A stretch of DNA of 64,000 nucleotides from Mesorhizobium australicum WSM2073 (GTDB lineage Bacteria; Pseudomonadota; Alphaproteobacteria; Rhizobiales; Rhizobiaceae). A model generated the notes under the pieces. The model did no database searches, was not told where the DNA came from, and saw only the letters and a list, made by a program, of their open reading frames with translations. Location: assembly GCF_000230995.2 (NCBI RefSeq), contig NC_019973.1:2618001-2682000 (forward strand), given 5' to 3'. Below are positions 34,435 through 42,970 of the stretch, piece after piece. The first letter of the stretch is position 1; every line of letters begins with the position of its first letter. The translations under genes and the position numbers were made by a program.

Positions 34435-35184
34435 GTGGATCCCAAGATTCTGCAGGCCAAGAGCGAGTTGTTGCGCCGAATGAGCGTGGCCGATTTCGAG
34501 CGGCTGCGGCCGCATCTCGAAAGTGTTTTTCTAGAGTTGCGCTCGCCGTTGGAGATCGAAGGCCAAAAGATCGAAGCTGTCTATTTCCTGGAGAGTGGCA
34601 TCGCATCGGTCGTCGCCAAGACTGCGGGAACGGCTGAATCAGAGGTGGGAATAATCGGCTTCGAAGGTATGACCGGTTCGGCGCTGATCATGGGCGACGA
34701 TCTGGCAAGCTTCGATTGCTACATCCAGTCGACGAGCGAAGCGATACGGATGAGCGCCGCGCCGTTCGTCGAAGCCTTGGAAGAGAGCCCTACCTTGCGG
34801 CCGTTCCTGTTGCGCTACGTCCAGTATCTCCACGTCCAGACCAGCTACACGGCATCGATCAACGCGCGACACAGCCTGGAGGTCAGGCTGGCGAGATGGC
34901 TTCTGATGTGCAGCGACCGGACCGTTGGCGACAGGCTTATGATAACCCACGAATTCCTTTCCGTCATGCTGGGCGTCAGGCGCCCCGGGGTTACAGTGGG
35001 GCTTCAGACAATCGAGAGCCATGGCTACATCCGTGCCCGCCGCGGCGAAATCACGATCCGGGATCGGAAAGGTCTCGTGGCGCTGGCACGGGAATCTTAC
35101 GGCCCTCCCGAACTGCAATACCGTCGGCTGGTCGGGGACCTCGGTTCAAAGAACCCTTCGAGGCAGGACCGCCCGCCCAGCTGA
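34435..35184 (+). CDS. Crp/Fnr-family transcription regulator
   Basis: 249 residues: cyclic-nucleotide-binding-like beta-roll (about 15-120), dimer helix, and a C-terminal winged helix with LMITHEFLSVMLGVRRPGVT and LQTIESHGYIRARRG. The effector site does not keep a clear cAMP-binding Arg-Ser, so the ligand is unknown. GTG at 34435 is chosen because GGAGAG lies 6 bases upstream; the longer frame begins with a TTG lacking a site. It differs from the other two family members here (9421, 38080), which resemble each other more closely in the DNA-binding helix (LGLSxVHxNR). Confidence 0.87.
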   Translation: MDPKILQAKSELLRRMSVADFERLRPHLESVFLELRSPLEIEGQKIEAVYFLESGIASVVAKTAGTAESEVGIIGFEGMTGSALIMGDDLASFDCYIQSTSEAIRMSAAPFVEALEESPTLRPFLLRYVQYLHVQTSYTASINARHSLEVRLARWLLMCSDRTVGDRLMITHEFLSVMLGVRRPGVTVGLQTIESHGYIRARRGEITIRDRKGLVALARESYGPPELQYRRLVGDLGSKNPSRQDRPPS

Positions 35185-35651
35185 CCGCCATCATGCCGGC
35201 ATTGCAGGGCGAGGATCGCGGAAGTGGCCGACGCGACGATGCCGGTGACGGCACATTGCCTAAGCCCGCATCGGCCACTGCGGCATGATTTGGGGATGCC
35301 GCCTGGTTAATCTAGGCATCTGCCAATGACTGACAATAAAGGGCCAAGGCTCGGTAAGAAACGTACGAAGCCGAACCTAATCTCACTGGCGGGAGGCGAT
35401 ACGGGCCCTGCTCATCTCCCACACGGAATGGAACTGGCGTCCCACCGCTTGCCAGGCAATGTTACTCGCGCTGCGGACATTGCGAACTTGAATTCCCGGA
35501 GCACACCGCGCTTCGCGCCATTCACCGGCGACAGCGATCGGCATTGGTCAGGGCAATCACAAGTCCTTGAACGCAAACAGTTCCCGGAACATCTCAACTT
35601 CAGGTTTGTTTGAAGCCCAGATGCCATCTGGAGCAGGGGCGGAGAAGATCC
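35185..35651. other. Intergenic region before the DUF2231 gene
   Basis: About 470 bases. It holds an EcfG-type promoter near the right end (35586-35610). One 95-codon open frame (35326-35613) lacks a ribosome-binding site and codon bias, and I do not accept it. Nothing else was recognised. Confidence 0.5.
35586..35610 (+). promoter_or_regulatory. EcfG-type promoter (GGAAC-N16-TGTT)
   Basis: GGAAC at 35586-35590 and TGTT at 35607-35610, spacer 16, about 40 bases before the GTG of the DUF2231 gene. Confidence 0.5.
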
Positions 35652-36083
35652 GTGGCCAATTCGCGATCGATACCGGTGGTCGTCGGCCGTCCGATCCATC
35701 GGACACCGATGGCGGTCGCCAATGCCTGTTTCATCGGCACGCTGCTGACCGACCTCACCTATTGGCGAACGGCGGAGATGATGTGGGCCGATTTTTCCGC
35801 ATGGCTGCTGTTTGCCGGCCTCGTGATGGGCGCTCTTGCGGTGCTTGCGGCGCTTTTCGATCTCTTCACCCGTCGAATTCTCCGTACGCACGGAGCCTAT
35901 CTGCTCGGCGGCCTGGTGGTGCTTGTGCTGTCGTTCTTCAACGCGCTGGTGCACAGCCGTGACGCCTGGACGTCGGTCGTGCCGACAGGGCTCATCCTCT
36001 CCGCGGCGGCCGTGATCGTCTTGGTTCTCGTGTGGTTGCTGGAATGGAGCACCGGCCGCAGCCGCGTCGAGGTGCTCGAATGA
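35652..36083 (+). CDS. DUF2231 membrane protein
   Basis: 143 residues with four predicted membrane helices. RPIHRTPM near the N-terminus corresponds to the G-H-P-x-H-P motif of DUF2231 proteins but with changed residues, and [15 protein letters not shown] continues the family signature. GTG at 35652 (GGAG 8 bases upstream, after the promoter) gives the family N-terminus. Its stop overlaps the ATG of the next gene (ATGA), so it is translationally coupled to a PQQ-type dehydrogenase. Some family members are haem- or quinone-linked membrane anchors, which would suit such a partner, but that is inference. Confidence 0.8.
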   Translation: MANSRSIPVVVGRPIHRTPMAVANACFIGTLLTDLTYWRTAEMMWADFSAWLLFAGLVMGALAVLAALFDLFTRRILRTHGAYLLGGLVVLVLSFFNALVHSRDAWTSVVPTGLILSAAAVIVLVLVWLLEWSTGRSRVEVLE

Positions 36084-37426
36084 ACGCCCTGCAGGTTTCG
36101 AACACTCACATCCGGCGTGCCCTTGGGTTCGGTCTGTTGTGCGGATCGCTTTTGGCATTGCCCGCCTGCAGCAACGACGACCCAGACCCAAGCGGCCAGG
36201 TCGGGCCAAATCCGACACTGCCTGAACCAACGCAATATCTTGTTCCGCCCATGCATGTCGCTTCGGTCGTCGGCTGGAAGCAGGACGAGAAACCAACGGT
36301 CGCGAAGGGTTTGCAGATCCAGGCATTCGCCAAGGGATTGAAGCATCCACGCTCGCTCTACACCTTGCCGAACGGTGACGTTCTCGTGGTCGAGTCCGTG
36401 GCGCCGCCCGGCGCCGCGATCAAGCGTCCGAAGGACTTGATCATGGGCTGGATCGAGTCCATGGCGACGTCGGGCGGCGGCACCGAGGGAAGCAACCGCA
36501 TCACGCTGTTGCGTGATACGAACGGCGACGGCGTGCCCGACGTGCAGGATGTCTTCCTCGATCATCTCAATTCGCCCTTCGGCGTGGCCCTGGTCGGCAA
36601 CGATGTCTACGTCGCCGACACGGATGCGATCGTGCGTTATCCCTACACATCCGGCGAGACCAAGATCACCGCGCCAGGCACCGTGCTGACGCCGCTGCCC
36701 GGCGGCCCGATCGATCATCACTGGACCAAGTCTCTCGTCGCCAGTCCGGACGGATCGCTGCTTTATGTCGGCGTCGGCTCCAACAGCAACATCACCGAGA
36801 ACGGCATCCAGGCGGAAAAGGATCGCGCCGCGATCTGGGAGGTCGACAGGGCGACAGGCCGTTCGCGCATTTTCGCAAGCGGGCTGCGCAATCCCAACGG
36901 CTTGAGCTGGGAGCCGCAGAGCGGAGCGCTGTGGGCCGTCATCAACGAGCGCGACGAACTCGGCCCCAATCTGGTTCCCGACTACATGACTTCGGTCAAG
37001 GACGGCGCGTTTTATGGCTGGCCCTACAGCTACTATGGCCAGCATGTCGATCCGCGGGTGATGCCGCGGCGGCCGGACCTGGTCGCCAAGGCCATCCCTC
37101 CGGACTATGCACTGAGTTCCCATGTCGCGCCCCTGGGACTGGCATTTTACACCGGCACCAACCTGCCCGAATTCTATCGGAATGGCGCCTTTGTCGGCGA
37201 ACATGGCAGTTGGAACCGCAAGCGCTTCAACGGCTATAAGGTCGTTTTCATACCGTTCAATGGAGGTCATCCTGACGGTAAGCCTCAGGACGTCGTCACC
37301 GGTTTCCTTGACAATGACAACAAGGCACATGGGCGGCCAGTGGGCGTTGCCGTCGACAAGGCGGGCGCGCTGTTGATTGCGGACGATGTCGGAAACACGG
37401 TCTGGCGCGTGACCGCAGCTCGGTAG
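36080..37426 (+). CDS. PQQ-dependent sugar/sorbosone dehydrogenase-like lipoprotein
   Basis: 448 residues. A lipoprotein signal with lipobox LALPAC sits at about residues 25-30, then a six-bladed beta-propeller of the soluble glucose/L-sorbosone dehydrogenase type. Seen: [20 protein letters not shown] (first blade), [12 protein letters not shown] (calcium-like loop), [45 protein letters not shown] and [10 protein letters not shown], all characteristic. It is predicted to sit in the periplasm on a lipid anchor and oxidise an aldose or related sugar, passing electrons to the respiratory chain. Coupled to the DUF2231 gene by an ATGA overlap. PQQ binding is inferred from the family. Confidence 0.88.
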   Translation: MNALQVSNTHIRRALGFGLLCGSLLALPACSNDDPDPSGQVGPNPTLPEPTQYLVPPMHVASVVGWKQDEKPTVAKGLQIQAFAKGLKHPRSLYTLPNGDVLVVESVAPPGAAIKRPKDLIMGWIESMATSGGGTEGSNRITLLRDTNGDGVPDVQDVFLDHLNSPFGVALVGNDVYVADTDAIVRYPYTSGETKITAPGTVLTPLPGGPIDHHWTKSLVASPDGSLLYVGVGSNSNITENGIQAEKDRAAIWEVDRATGRSRIFASGLRNPNGLSWEPQSGALWAVINERDELGPNLVPDYMTSVKDGAFYGWPYSYYGQHVDPRVMPRRPDLVAKAIPPDYALSSHVAPLGLAFYTGTNLPEFYRNGAFVGEHGSWNRKRFNGYKVVFIPFNGGHPDGKPQDVVTGFLDNDNKAHGRPVGVAVDKAGALLIADDVGNTVWRVTAAR

Positions 37427-37546
37427 TTATCGGATTGTATGCGCAGGAAGCCCGGTAGTGAAACTGATCCTCACGCTGTTATCGGCGGCGTAACCTATAC
37501 TGAAGATTCAAAGCATGCGTTACCCGGCACTCGCGATAAGTCGAGA

Positions 37547-37571
37547 GGAACAAAGGTCGCGCCGCCTTGTT
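37547..37571 (+). promoter_or_regulatory. EcfG-type promoter (GGAAC-N16-TGTT), nearly leaderless
   Basis: GGAAC at 37547-37551 and TGTT at 37568-37571, spacer 16. The ATG at 37579 would coincide with the predicted transcript start. Confidence 0.45.
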
Positions 37572-37578
37572 AGCGATG

Positions 37579-37842
37579 ATGGCGCGCTATTATTTTGATC
37601 TAGTCGACAACGGAACCTCCTTCCCGGACACTGAAGGAACCGAGCTTCCGAGCTTGGAGGCAGCTGAGGATGAGGCGGCAAAGGCGTTGCTCGAAATAGC
37701 AAAGGACCAGATGCCTGAAGGCAATTTCCGAGAGGTTGCCCTGCATGTCCGTGCTGGTGCTAGCAAACCCCTCGTTATGGTGAAGGTAACGTTCGAACTG
37801 GTGCGCAACGGACCTGATCGCGATGGACCCGTGGGAACCTGA
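37579..37842 (+). CDS. DUF6894 small protein (87 aa)
   Basis: It starts MARYYFDLVDNG, the exact family opening, with an Asp-rich turn, a central Glu/Ala-rich helix and a late strand LVMVKVTFELVRN. The ATG at 37579 is chosen over ATG 37576 and TTG 37567 by family alignment; no strong ribosome-binding site is present and the promoter at 37547 suggests a leaderless message. It overlaps the next small gene by 20 bases. Confidence 0.82.
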   Translation: MARYYFDLVDNGTSFPDTEGTELPSLEAAEDEAAKALLEIAKDQMPEGNFREVALHVRAGASKPLVMVKVTFELVRNGPDRDGPVGT

Positions 37843-37999
37843 CTACTTCCTCAATGAAAGTGCGCGCCTATATCAACGGAGGGCGGCGGCACAGATTGCC
37901 GATCTTCGCTCGAATATTGAAGACACGCGGCGCGTAATCGAGGAATCGCGCAAGCTGCTGGACCGGCTTTCCGCCAAATCAGGCGCTATCCACCCGTAG
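37823..37999 (+). CDS. Small helical hypothetical protein (58 aa)
   Basis: ATG at 37823, TAG at 37997. It begins MDPWEPDYFLNESARLYQRR and continues as one long charged helix (ADLRSNIEDTRRVIEESRKL), likely a coiled coil. It overlaps the upstream DUF6894 gene by 20 bases in another frame, so the two are probably translated together. A strong hairpin follows 10 bases later. Unrecognised family. Confidence 0.6.
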   Translation: MDPWEPDYFLNESARLYQRRAAAQIADLRSNIEDTRRVIEESRKLLDRLSAKSGAIHP

Positions 38000-38009
38000 G
38001 GGATGACAA

Positions 38010-38030
38010 GGCCCGCTCGTAACGCGGGCC
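38010..38030. terminator. Bidirectional hairpin terminator
   Basis: Perfect 7-bp stem GGCCCGC/GCGGGCC with the loop TCGTAAC, between the small gene and the convergent Crp/Fnr gene. Confidence 0.6.
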
Positions 38031-38079
38031 GCTTGAGTTGTGGTGGAGCAATCCGCCTCATAACTGAGTTCAAGGCTGC

Positions 38080-38802
38080 TCATCTCGGTTCGTTGTTGAT
38101 GCTCAGATAGGTAGGGTCGAACTCGGCAAGCCTGGCAAGCTGGTCCCAGTCCAGAATGGTGACCATATGGTTCGTCCAGGTGATTACCTTGATCTTCTTC
38201 AAGCCTCCGATCACCCGGTTCATGTGCACGACCGACAACCCAAGCACGTCGGCCATTTCAGTCTGTGACAACGGTAGATGGAAACACATGCCGCTGGTGC
38301 GTTTCACCGCCTGCAGACGTACGAACAGTTCGCAGATGAGATGGGCCAGATGCGAGGTCCTGGAGCGGCGGCCCATTGCCACGATCCATTCGCGATGTAT
38401 GGCCCCATCGACCAGCGTATCGAGCCACAACAGCCGGGTCAGGTGAGGGGCCTGTTCCGTAATGGCTTTCAGCTTGTTGTGGTCCGCGTACATCACCCGG
38501 CAAGGCGACAGCGCGACGATACCGTGATCCATGGTCTTGAGCAAAAAGGCGTGGAGATCGACGAAGTCGCCGGGCACCTGCAAGGACGTGAACTGCCGGC
38601 CGCCGTCCTCGAGCACCTTGTAGCGTGCCGCCAGGCCATCCAGCAGCATGGTGCTATAGGTTGGCCGGGACCCCGCTTTGACCACATCTTGCCCCTTTTC
38701 GAACTCGCGTCCGAAAACAACCGTTTCGGCCAGCAAGACCTTCTCGACGTCCGACAGAGTGTCATGCTGGCCGAGTTGCAGATAGAGGGACTCTAACATC
38801 AT
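38080..38802 (-). CDS. Crp/Fnr-family transcription regulator
   Basis: 240 residues. Beta-roll effector domain (about 25-120), dimer helix, and a C-terminal helix-turn-helix QTEMADVLGLSVVHMNRVIGGL. No Fnr cysteine cluster. It is the closer relative of the regulator at 9421: same length, and both contain HREW/YREW followed by VxxxGRR and the late LGLSxVHxNR. Both have DUF6894 genes beside them. No EcfG-type promoter was found upstream. Confidence 0.88.
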   Translation of the reverse strand: MMLESLYLQLGQHDTLSDVEKVLLAETVVFGREFEKGQDVVKAGSRPTYSTMLLDGLAARYKVLEDGGRQFTSLQVPGDFVDLHAFLLKTMDHGIVALSPCRVMYADHNKLKAITEQAPHLTRLLWLDTLVDGAIHREWIVAMGRRSRTSHLAHLICELFVRLQAVKRTSGMCFHLPLSQTEMADVLGLSVVHMNRVIGGLKKIKVITWTNHMVTILDWDQLARLAEFDPTYLSINNEPR

Positions 38803-38999
38803 AGCCTCGAGGCGATCGGGGTTGAAACGCCGATCGCCAGATGTCCTGGACGCAAGGATAGCAGCCGGACCTTAGGCCTTCGGAAGATGGCGGACCCTAT
38901 CATCGGCAGCCTGCGCGTATTCTGGCGCAAGCGCCGGAGCGGGAACCACCAGTGTCGCTGGGTATTAGCACGCTAGAGGTGTCCAAGGCTGCCCCGAAA

Positions 39000-39232
39000 A
39001 TGAAACGGTGTCATTTCGATCTTTATAACGGTCATGGCCCCGTACCCAACGACGGCCAGCCATTTGAATCGCGAGAACAGGCGAGGGCAGAAGCCATTCG
39101 CATTTCGCAGGAAGTCGCTCGCGATGAAATGCCGGATCGCGACCTGGTCAAGATACCGGCAAGGTGCGCAATGAGGCGGGCGCCCAGGTGTTCGAGGCAT
39201 CGCTTGTCCTGACCGCCGGGTGGAGCGCGTGA
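39000..39232 (+). pseudogene. Frameshifted DUF6894 gene
   Basis: The start MKRCHFDLYNGHGPVPNDG and the EQARAEAIRISQEVARDEMP helix are intact, but the frame then runs into unrelated sequence. In the next frame from 39155 the expected ending appears (TGKVRNEAGAQVFEASLVLT, then AGWSA and TGA at 39230). Restoring one base after 39154 joins the two halves into a normal 78-residue family member. It is either a real single-base deletion or a sequencing error. The closest intact relatives here are at 9165 and 37579. Confidence 0.7.
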
Positions 39233-39243
39233 CCTTGATGCGG

Positions 39244-39591
39244 TCAGCGTAGGAGTCGCTGTGGAATTTGCACCACATTTTCCGATCCGGGCAGCTCAAA
39301 GGCCATGGCGAACCGACGCAAGGAAGCCATTTCCACGATCAACTCTTCGATCGAACGATCCGGCAATCCCGTCTTCACTTTCTGCCTTACCCTTGCTGTG
39401 AGTTCATGAACGCGGACAGGCACGAAAAGCGCGCTGTCGTCCAGCAATCTGCTGATTTCGATCACCACATCGGCGTCAATGTCTTTCGGCAATTCCCGCA
39501 TGGGCGTCACCTTGGTCTCGAAGCGATCCGAAGGCAGCCAGGCATTGCGCATCAGAGGGCATGCCGGACGCGGATCGATCATCGGATTCAT
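39244..39591 (-). CDS. Hypothetical protein (115 aa)
   Basis: No family recognised with certainty. A 35-residue N-terminal lead is followed by a compact acidic/helical domain (LPKDIDADVVIEISRLLDDS, then VRVHELTARVRQKVKTGLPD and a Leu/Ile-rich helix). The ATG at 39591 (GGGTGG upstream) is chosen; MRELP at residue 31 is an alternative. The whole 115 residues have consistent codon use. Function unknown. Confidence 0.6.
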   Translation of the reverse strand: MNPMIDPRPACPLMRNAWLPSDRFETKVTPMRELPKDIDADVVIEISRLLDDSALFVPVRVHELTARVRQKVKTGLPDRSIEELIVEMASLRRFAMAFELPGSENVVQIPQRLLR

Positions 39592-39748
39592 AAAACCACC
39601 CACCCAGCGTGTCACTAAAAACGTTGGTACGAAAATTACCAAACGGGTTGGTCCCGTAATCCATGTATTTTGGCATCGCGCGACTACAGGCATCGTCCAG
39701 TGGCGCTTGTCGCATGCCAGGACGCGATTGCCGCCAGCATCCCGGCAC

Positions 39749-40165
39749 TCACTTGGTGAACTCGTCGTCAAGAATGCGCAATGCTTCTTCATACTTGGCC
39801 GTGGATGCTCCGATCTGCTTTGATTGCCAGATATTGTCGGCCAGATCCGCCCGTTTTACCGGCAGCGCCAATGGGTTCGATGCAGCCCGGCGTACGAATG
39901 CGAAATAGTCCTCGCCTTCTCTGCGTGTCATGGCGTCGACCGCGGCAGCGATCGTCGGTCCAAAGCCCGCCTCTTCGAGCTTGGCCCGGCTCCAGCCTTC
40001 GCTTTTTTCCAGGACATCGTGCAGATAAGCGACGACTTTCTGATCTATCGTTTCGACGGCGTCGACCACTCGACGGCAATGATCGATATAGGGGCCTCCT
40101 GTCTTATCATGCTGCGATGCATGCGCCTGCTCCGCAATCTTGGCCGCCCGATAGAAAATACTCAT
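39749..40165 (-). CDS. HD-domain phosphohydrolase (SpoT/MESH1-like)
   Basis: 138 residues containing a compact HD domain: early HCRRVVDAV, then the metal-binding YLHDVLEKSEGW (His-Asp) and a late VKRADLADN with a further ligand Asp. Size and motif order match the small (p)ppGpp hydrolase/MESH1-like group, so hydrolysis of a nucleotide such as ppGpp or NADPH is a reasonable but unproven guess. Start ATG 40165 (GGAG upstream), with a GTG directly before it as an alternative. It lies 50 bases after the GFA gene on the same strand and probably shares its EcfG promoter. Confidence 0.82.
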   Translation of the reverse strand: MSIFYRAAKIAEQAHASQHDKTGGPYIDHCRRVVDAVETIDQKVVAYLHDVLEKSEGWSRAKLEEAGFGPTIAAAVDAMTRREGEDYFAFVRRAASNPLALPVKRADLADNIWQSKQIGASTAKYEEALRILDDEFTK

Positions 40166-40215
40166 CACATCGATCTCCGTCCTTTCGGCCAGCGAGCTGC
40201 GTTGCTTTCAGGCGC

Positions 40216-40611
40216 CTACCAGCGTTCCTCGGTTTCGCGGTGCGGCAAGTCCACGCCGCAGCAGACCCAGCCAAGCCGCTGCCCTGATCCGTAGTTGTAG
40301 CGAGGCTCCAGCCGCGCTGGATCGTCGAATGTGCCGACATGCAGCGCGATTTCCCCGGGCGAGACGTCATAGGCAAGGCTGAGCGGCGATCCGCAGGCGG
40401 GACAGAACCCCCTTTGGGCGATTGGCGAAGATCGGCGATAGGCGGGAGTGGCGTCGATCCAGGTCAGGTCTGGCGAAGGCACCCACGCCAGGACCGCAAA
40501 TGCACTGCCGGTCGCGCGCCGGCACATATCGCAATGGCAATAGTGCACTCTCGGTTCGCTTGTGACGTTGAAGCGAATCCGGCCGCAAAGACATCCGCCG
40601 TTCAGTTCCAC
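40216..40611 (-). CDS. GFA/CENP-V-family protein (glutathione-dependent formaldehyde-activating-like)
   Basis: 131 residues. Seven zinc-ligand-type cysteines are seen: GGCLCGRIRF, HYCHCDMCRRATGSAF and FCPACGSPL, the full family set. The fold captures S-hydroxymethyl-glutathione or related thiol adducts; the precise reaction varies. The start is GTG at 40611, with GGAG five bases upstream; the longer reading begins far upstream with no site. A perfect EcfG-type promoter lies 77 bases upstream. The HD gene follows in the same direction. Confidence 0.88.
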   Translation of the reverse strand: MELNGGCLCGRIRFNVTSEPRVHYCHCDMCRRATGSAFAVLAWVPSPDLTWIDATPAYRRSSPIAQRGFCPACGSPLSLAYDVSPGEIALHVGTFDDPARLEPRYNYGSGQRLGWVCCGVDLPHRETEERW

Positions 40612-41043
40612 CTTGGCTCCAGTCCGATGAGCCTGCGTTTCGGCAGGCTCTCCAATCTCGTGCGGGCAGCTTCGTTCATCTGGCGAAAACGTCGGCCGCC
40701 CTCGTCGGTTCCTATGCCCCGCAGGAGGGGTTCGCGCACGGGGCTCTCGTCTTTTCGAGCGCCGTGGCATCGAGGCCGCTTCTGTCGGCGACCCTGCGGA
40801 AAATGGCCAGCCAGGTCCAGAGCCAGGCCGCCGATCGGCTATCGAGCCGCTTCGGTTTCGACGAAGCAATGGGCAGAAAAAGACTTCTTTTTGCGATCCG
40901 GCCCGGATGCTCTGTTGCAAACCTTAGAACACGCAAGGCTCGCTGGGAGGCGACGCCCAAACAAGAGCGGCTGCCGAAACGCAACCGGCATAGGCCGCGA
41001 GAATGAGGCCGATGCCGGCAACAGCCATAGGGGAACCACGACA
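40612..41043. other. Divergent region before the ABC importer operon
   Basis: About 430 bases. It contains the EcfG-type promoter of the GFA gene (40688-40712, minus). Open frames on both strands look like shadow frames. No promoter for the rightward importer could be identified by eye. Confidence 0.5.
40688..40712 (-). promoter_or_regulatory. Perfect EcfG-type promoter (GGAAC-N16-CGTT, minus strand)
   Basis: Plus-strand AACG at 40688-40691 and GTTCC at 40708-40712, spacer 16, exact consensus. It faces the GFA-HD gene pair. Confidence 0.7.
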
Positions 41044-42027
41044 ATGAAGACATTTCGAAACTGCCTGATGGGCGCGGTCGGCGCAGGCCTGCTGGGCCTG
41101 GGGCTTGCAGCTCCCGCCAATGCGGGCGCCATCCGTCTCGGCATGACGACCTGGGTAGGTTACGGGCCGCTGTTTCTTGCCCGCGACCTCGGTTACTTCA
41201 AGGAGGCCGGCGTCGACGTCGACCTGAAGGTCATAGAAGAATCAGCGCTTTACATGGCTGCGGTCGCCGGCGGCGATCTCGATGGCGCCGCCTCCACCGT
41301 AGACGAGCTGATGAAGTACCGCTCGGACGATCTCTGCTTCAAATACGTCCTTGCGCTCGACGACAGCCACGGCGGTGATGGCGTCGTCACGCAGCCCGAC
41401 ATCAAGTCGCTCAAGGATCTGAAGGGCCAGCAGGTGGCCTTGAACGAGGGCTCCGTTTCCGAATTCTGGTTCAACGTGCTCCTGAAAAAGGAAGGCATGA
41501 CCGAGGACGACGTCACCATCACCAACATGACCGCCGATGACGCGGCGACCGCCTTCATCGCCGGCCAGGTTCCCGCCGCCGTGACGTGGGAGCCGCACCT
41601 CACCGAGGTCCGCAAGGGCGGCAAGGGAAAGGTGTTGATCGATTCCACGACCACCCCTGGCTTGATCGTGGACGTGATCGCCCTCAAATGCGATCTGATC
41701 GAAAAACATCCCGAGGACGTAAAGGCCCTCGTCAAGGGCTATTACAAAGCGGTTGAATACATCAAGACCAATCCGGAAAAGGCCTATGAGATCATGGCCA
41801 AGGGCATTGGCGGCTATCTCGAAAAGCCCGAGGATTTCGCCGCCGGTGCCAAGGGCGTGCGCTATTACGATCGCGATCGCAACCTGGAATTCTTCGGTAC
41901 GCCGGAAAAGAGCGAGGCGTCCGAGCTGGTGAATTTCGCGCAGGACATCTGGGGCAAGGCCGGCAAGCTCAAGATGACGATCGACGCGAAAACCATCCTC
42001 GATACCGACTTCATCAGGGAACAATGA
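41044..42027 (+). CDS. ABC transporter substrate-binding protein (NrtA/SsuA/ThiY type)
   Basis: 327 residues with a signal peptide (MKTFRNCLMGAVGAGLLGLG, cleavage near ANA-GA). The mature domain begins IRLGMTTWVGYGPLFLARDLGYFKEAGVDV, the characteristic opening of the nitrate/sulfonate/taurine/thiamine-precursor binding family, followed by two alpha/beta lobes (AAVAGGDLDGA, FIAGQVPAAVTWEP). It works in the periplasm. A strong hairpin (42038-42071) separates it from its permease, which usually allows excess binding protein. The ligand is unknown; given the catabolic genes that follow, a small nitrogenous compound is inferred. Confidence 0.92.
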   Translation: MKTFRNCLMGAVGAGLLGLGLAAPANAGAIRLGMTTWVGYGPLFLARDLGYFKEAGVDVDLKVIEESALYMAAVAGGDLDGAASTVDELMKYRSDDLCFKYVLALDDSHGGDGVVTQPDIKSLKDLKGQQVALNEGSVSEFWFNVLLKKEGMTEDDVTITNMTADDAATAFIAGQVPAAVTWEPHLTEVRKGGKGKVLIDSTTTPGLIVDVIALKCDLIEKHPEDVKALVKGYYKAVEYIKTNPEKAYEIMAKGIGGYLEKPEDFAAGAKGVRYYDRDRNLEFFGTPEKSEASELVNFAQDIWGKAGKLKMTIDAKTILDTDFIREQ

Positions 42028-42037
42028 GCCTTCGAGA

Positions 42038-42071
42038 AACCGGGGTCGGTCCGCTTGGGCCGACCCCGGTT
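42038..42071 (+). terminator. Strong hairpin between binding protein and permease genes
   Basis: 12-bp stem AACCGGGGTCGG (42038-42049) with CCGACCCCGGTT (42060-42071), 10-base loop, then TTA. Probably a partial terminator or mRNA-stabilising hairpin within the operon. Confidence 0.7.
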
Positions 42072-42122
42072 TACCGACAGGCCGGAGTCTTCTCGCTTCA
42101 GAAAATCAACGGAGGCCATGCC

Positions 42123-42926
42123 ATGGCACAGAGGCGGACGGCGTGGACACGCCTGACGACCCCATTCGCCAACATTCCCGCCAGCACGGCAACGGCACTC
42201 GCGCTGGCGATGTGGGTGGTCGTGATCGGCGGCTGGGCGCTGCTGTCCTATGGCCGCGTCGTGCCGAACATGTTCCTGCCGACGCCCGGAACCGTGCTGC
42301 AGACGACCTATCGCATGTCCCAGGACGGCAGCCTTTTTTACCACACTTTCACCAGCGCCAAGGTGGTGATCCTGGGCTTCATCGTCTCCTCGCTGATCTC
42401 GGTGCCGCTGGGGCTGTGGATGGGGACCTATCGGGTGGTGCAGGCGCCGCTGGAGCCCTTGGTCAACTTCATCCGCTACCTCCCTGTGACCTCCTTCGTG
42501 CCCCTGTTCATCCTTTGGATCGGCATCGGTATCGAACAGCGCATAGCGGTCATCTTCTTCGGCACCTTCTTCCAGCAGCTCGTGATGATTTCCGACTGTG
42601 CGCGCAGCGTCTCCAGGGACCTGGTCAACGCCTCCTACACTTTGGGCACCAAGCGCAGCGAAGCGGTGTGGCACGTCATTTTCCCGGCCGCGCTTCCAGC
42701 CATCCTCGACACGCTTCGCGTCACCATGGGCTGGGCCTGGACCTATCTGGTCGTGGCCGAACTCGTCGCCGCGTCGAGCGGCCTCGGCTATATCAGCCTG
42801 AAGGCGATGCGAGGCTTCCAGGTCGATGTGATCTTCATGGCAATCGCCGCGATCGGGCTTCTGGGCCTTATCACCGACACGGCGTTCCGCATCATCCGGG
42901 CCAGGGTCGCGCCATGGGCATCCTGA
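42123..42926 (+). CDS. ABC transporter permease (SsuC/TauC type)
   Basis: 267 residues with six membrane helices. The permease-ATPase coupling (EAA) loop is visible as ASYTLGTKRSEAVWHVIFPAALP. PTPGTVLQT and VPLGLWMGTYRVVQAPLEPL match the sulfonate/nitrate permease group. ATG 42123 with GGAGG 8 bases upstream. It shares the operon with the binding protein and the ATPase. Confidence 0.92.
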   Translation: MAQRRTAWTRLTTPFANIPASTATALALAMWVVVIGGWALLSYGRVVPNMFLPTPGTVLQTTYRMSQDGSLFYHTFTSAKVVILGFIVSSLISVPLGLWMGTYRVVQAPLEPLVNFIRYLPVTSFVPLFILWIGIGIEQRIAVIFFGTFFQQLVMISDCARSVSRDLVNASYTLGTKRSEAVWHVIFPAALPAILDTLRVTMGWAWTYLVVAELVAASSGLGYISLKAMRGFQVDVIFMAIAAIGLLGLITDTAFRIIRARVAPWAS

Positions 42927-42970
42927 TCTTGAACGCAAGCTCGCAAACCGCAGTCGGATCAAGGGTAGCA

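Noticed and set aside
35326..35613. 95-codon plus frame in the gap before the DUF2231 gene
   Set aside because: No ribosome-binding site, mixed codon use and an EcfG-type promoter inside its 3' end; more likely non-coding.
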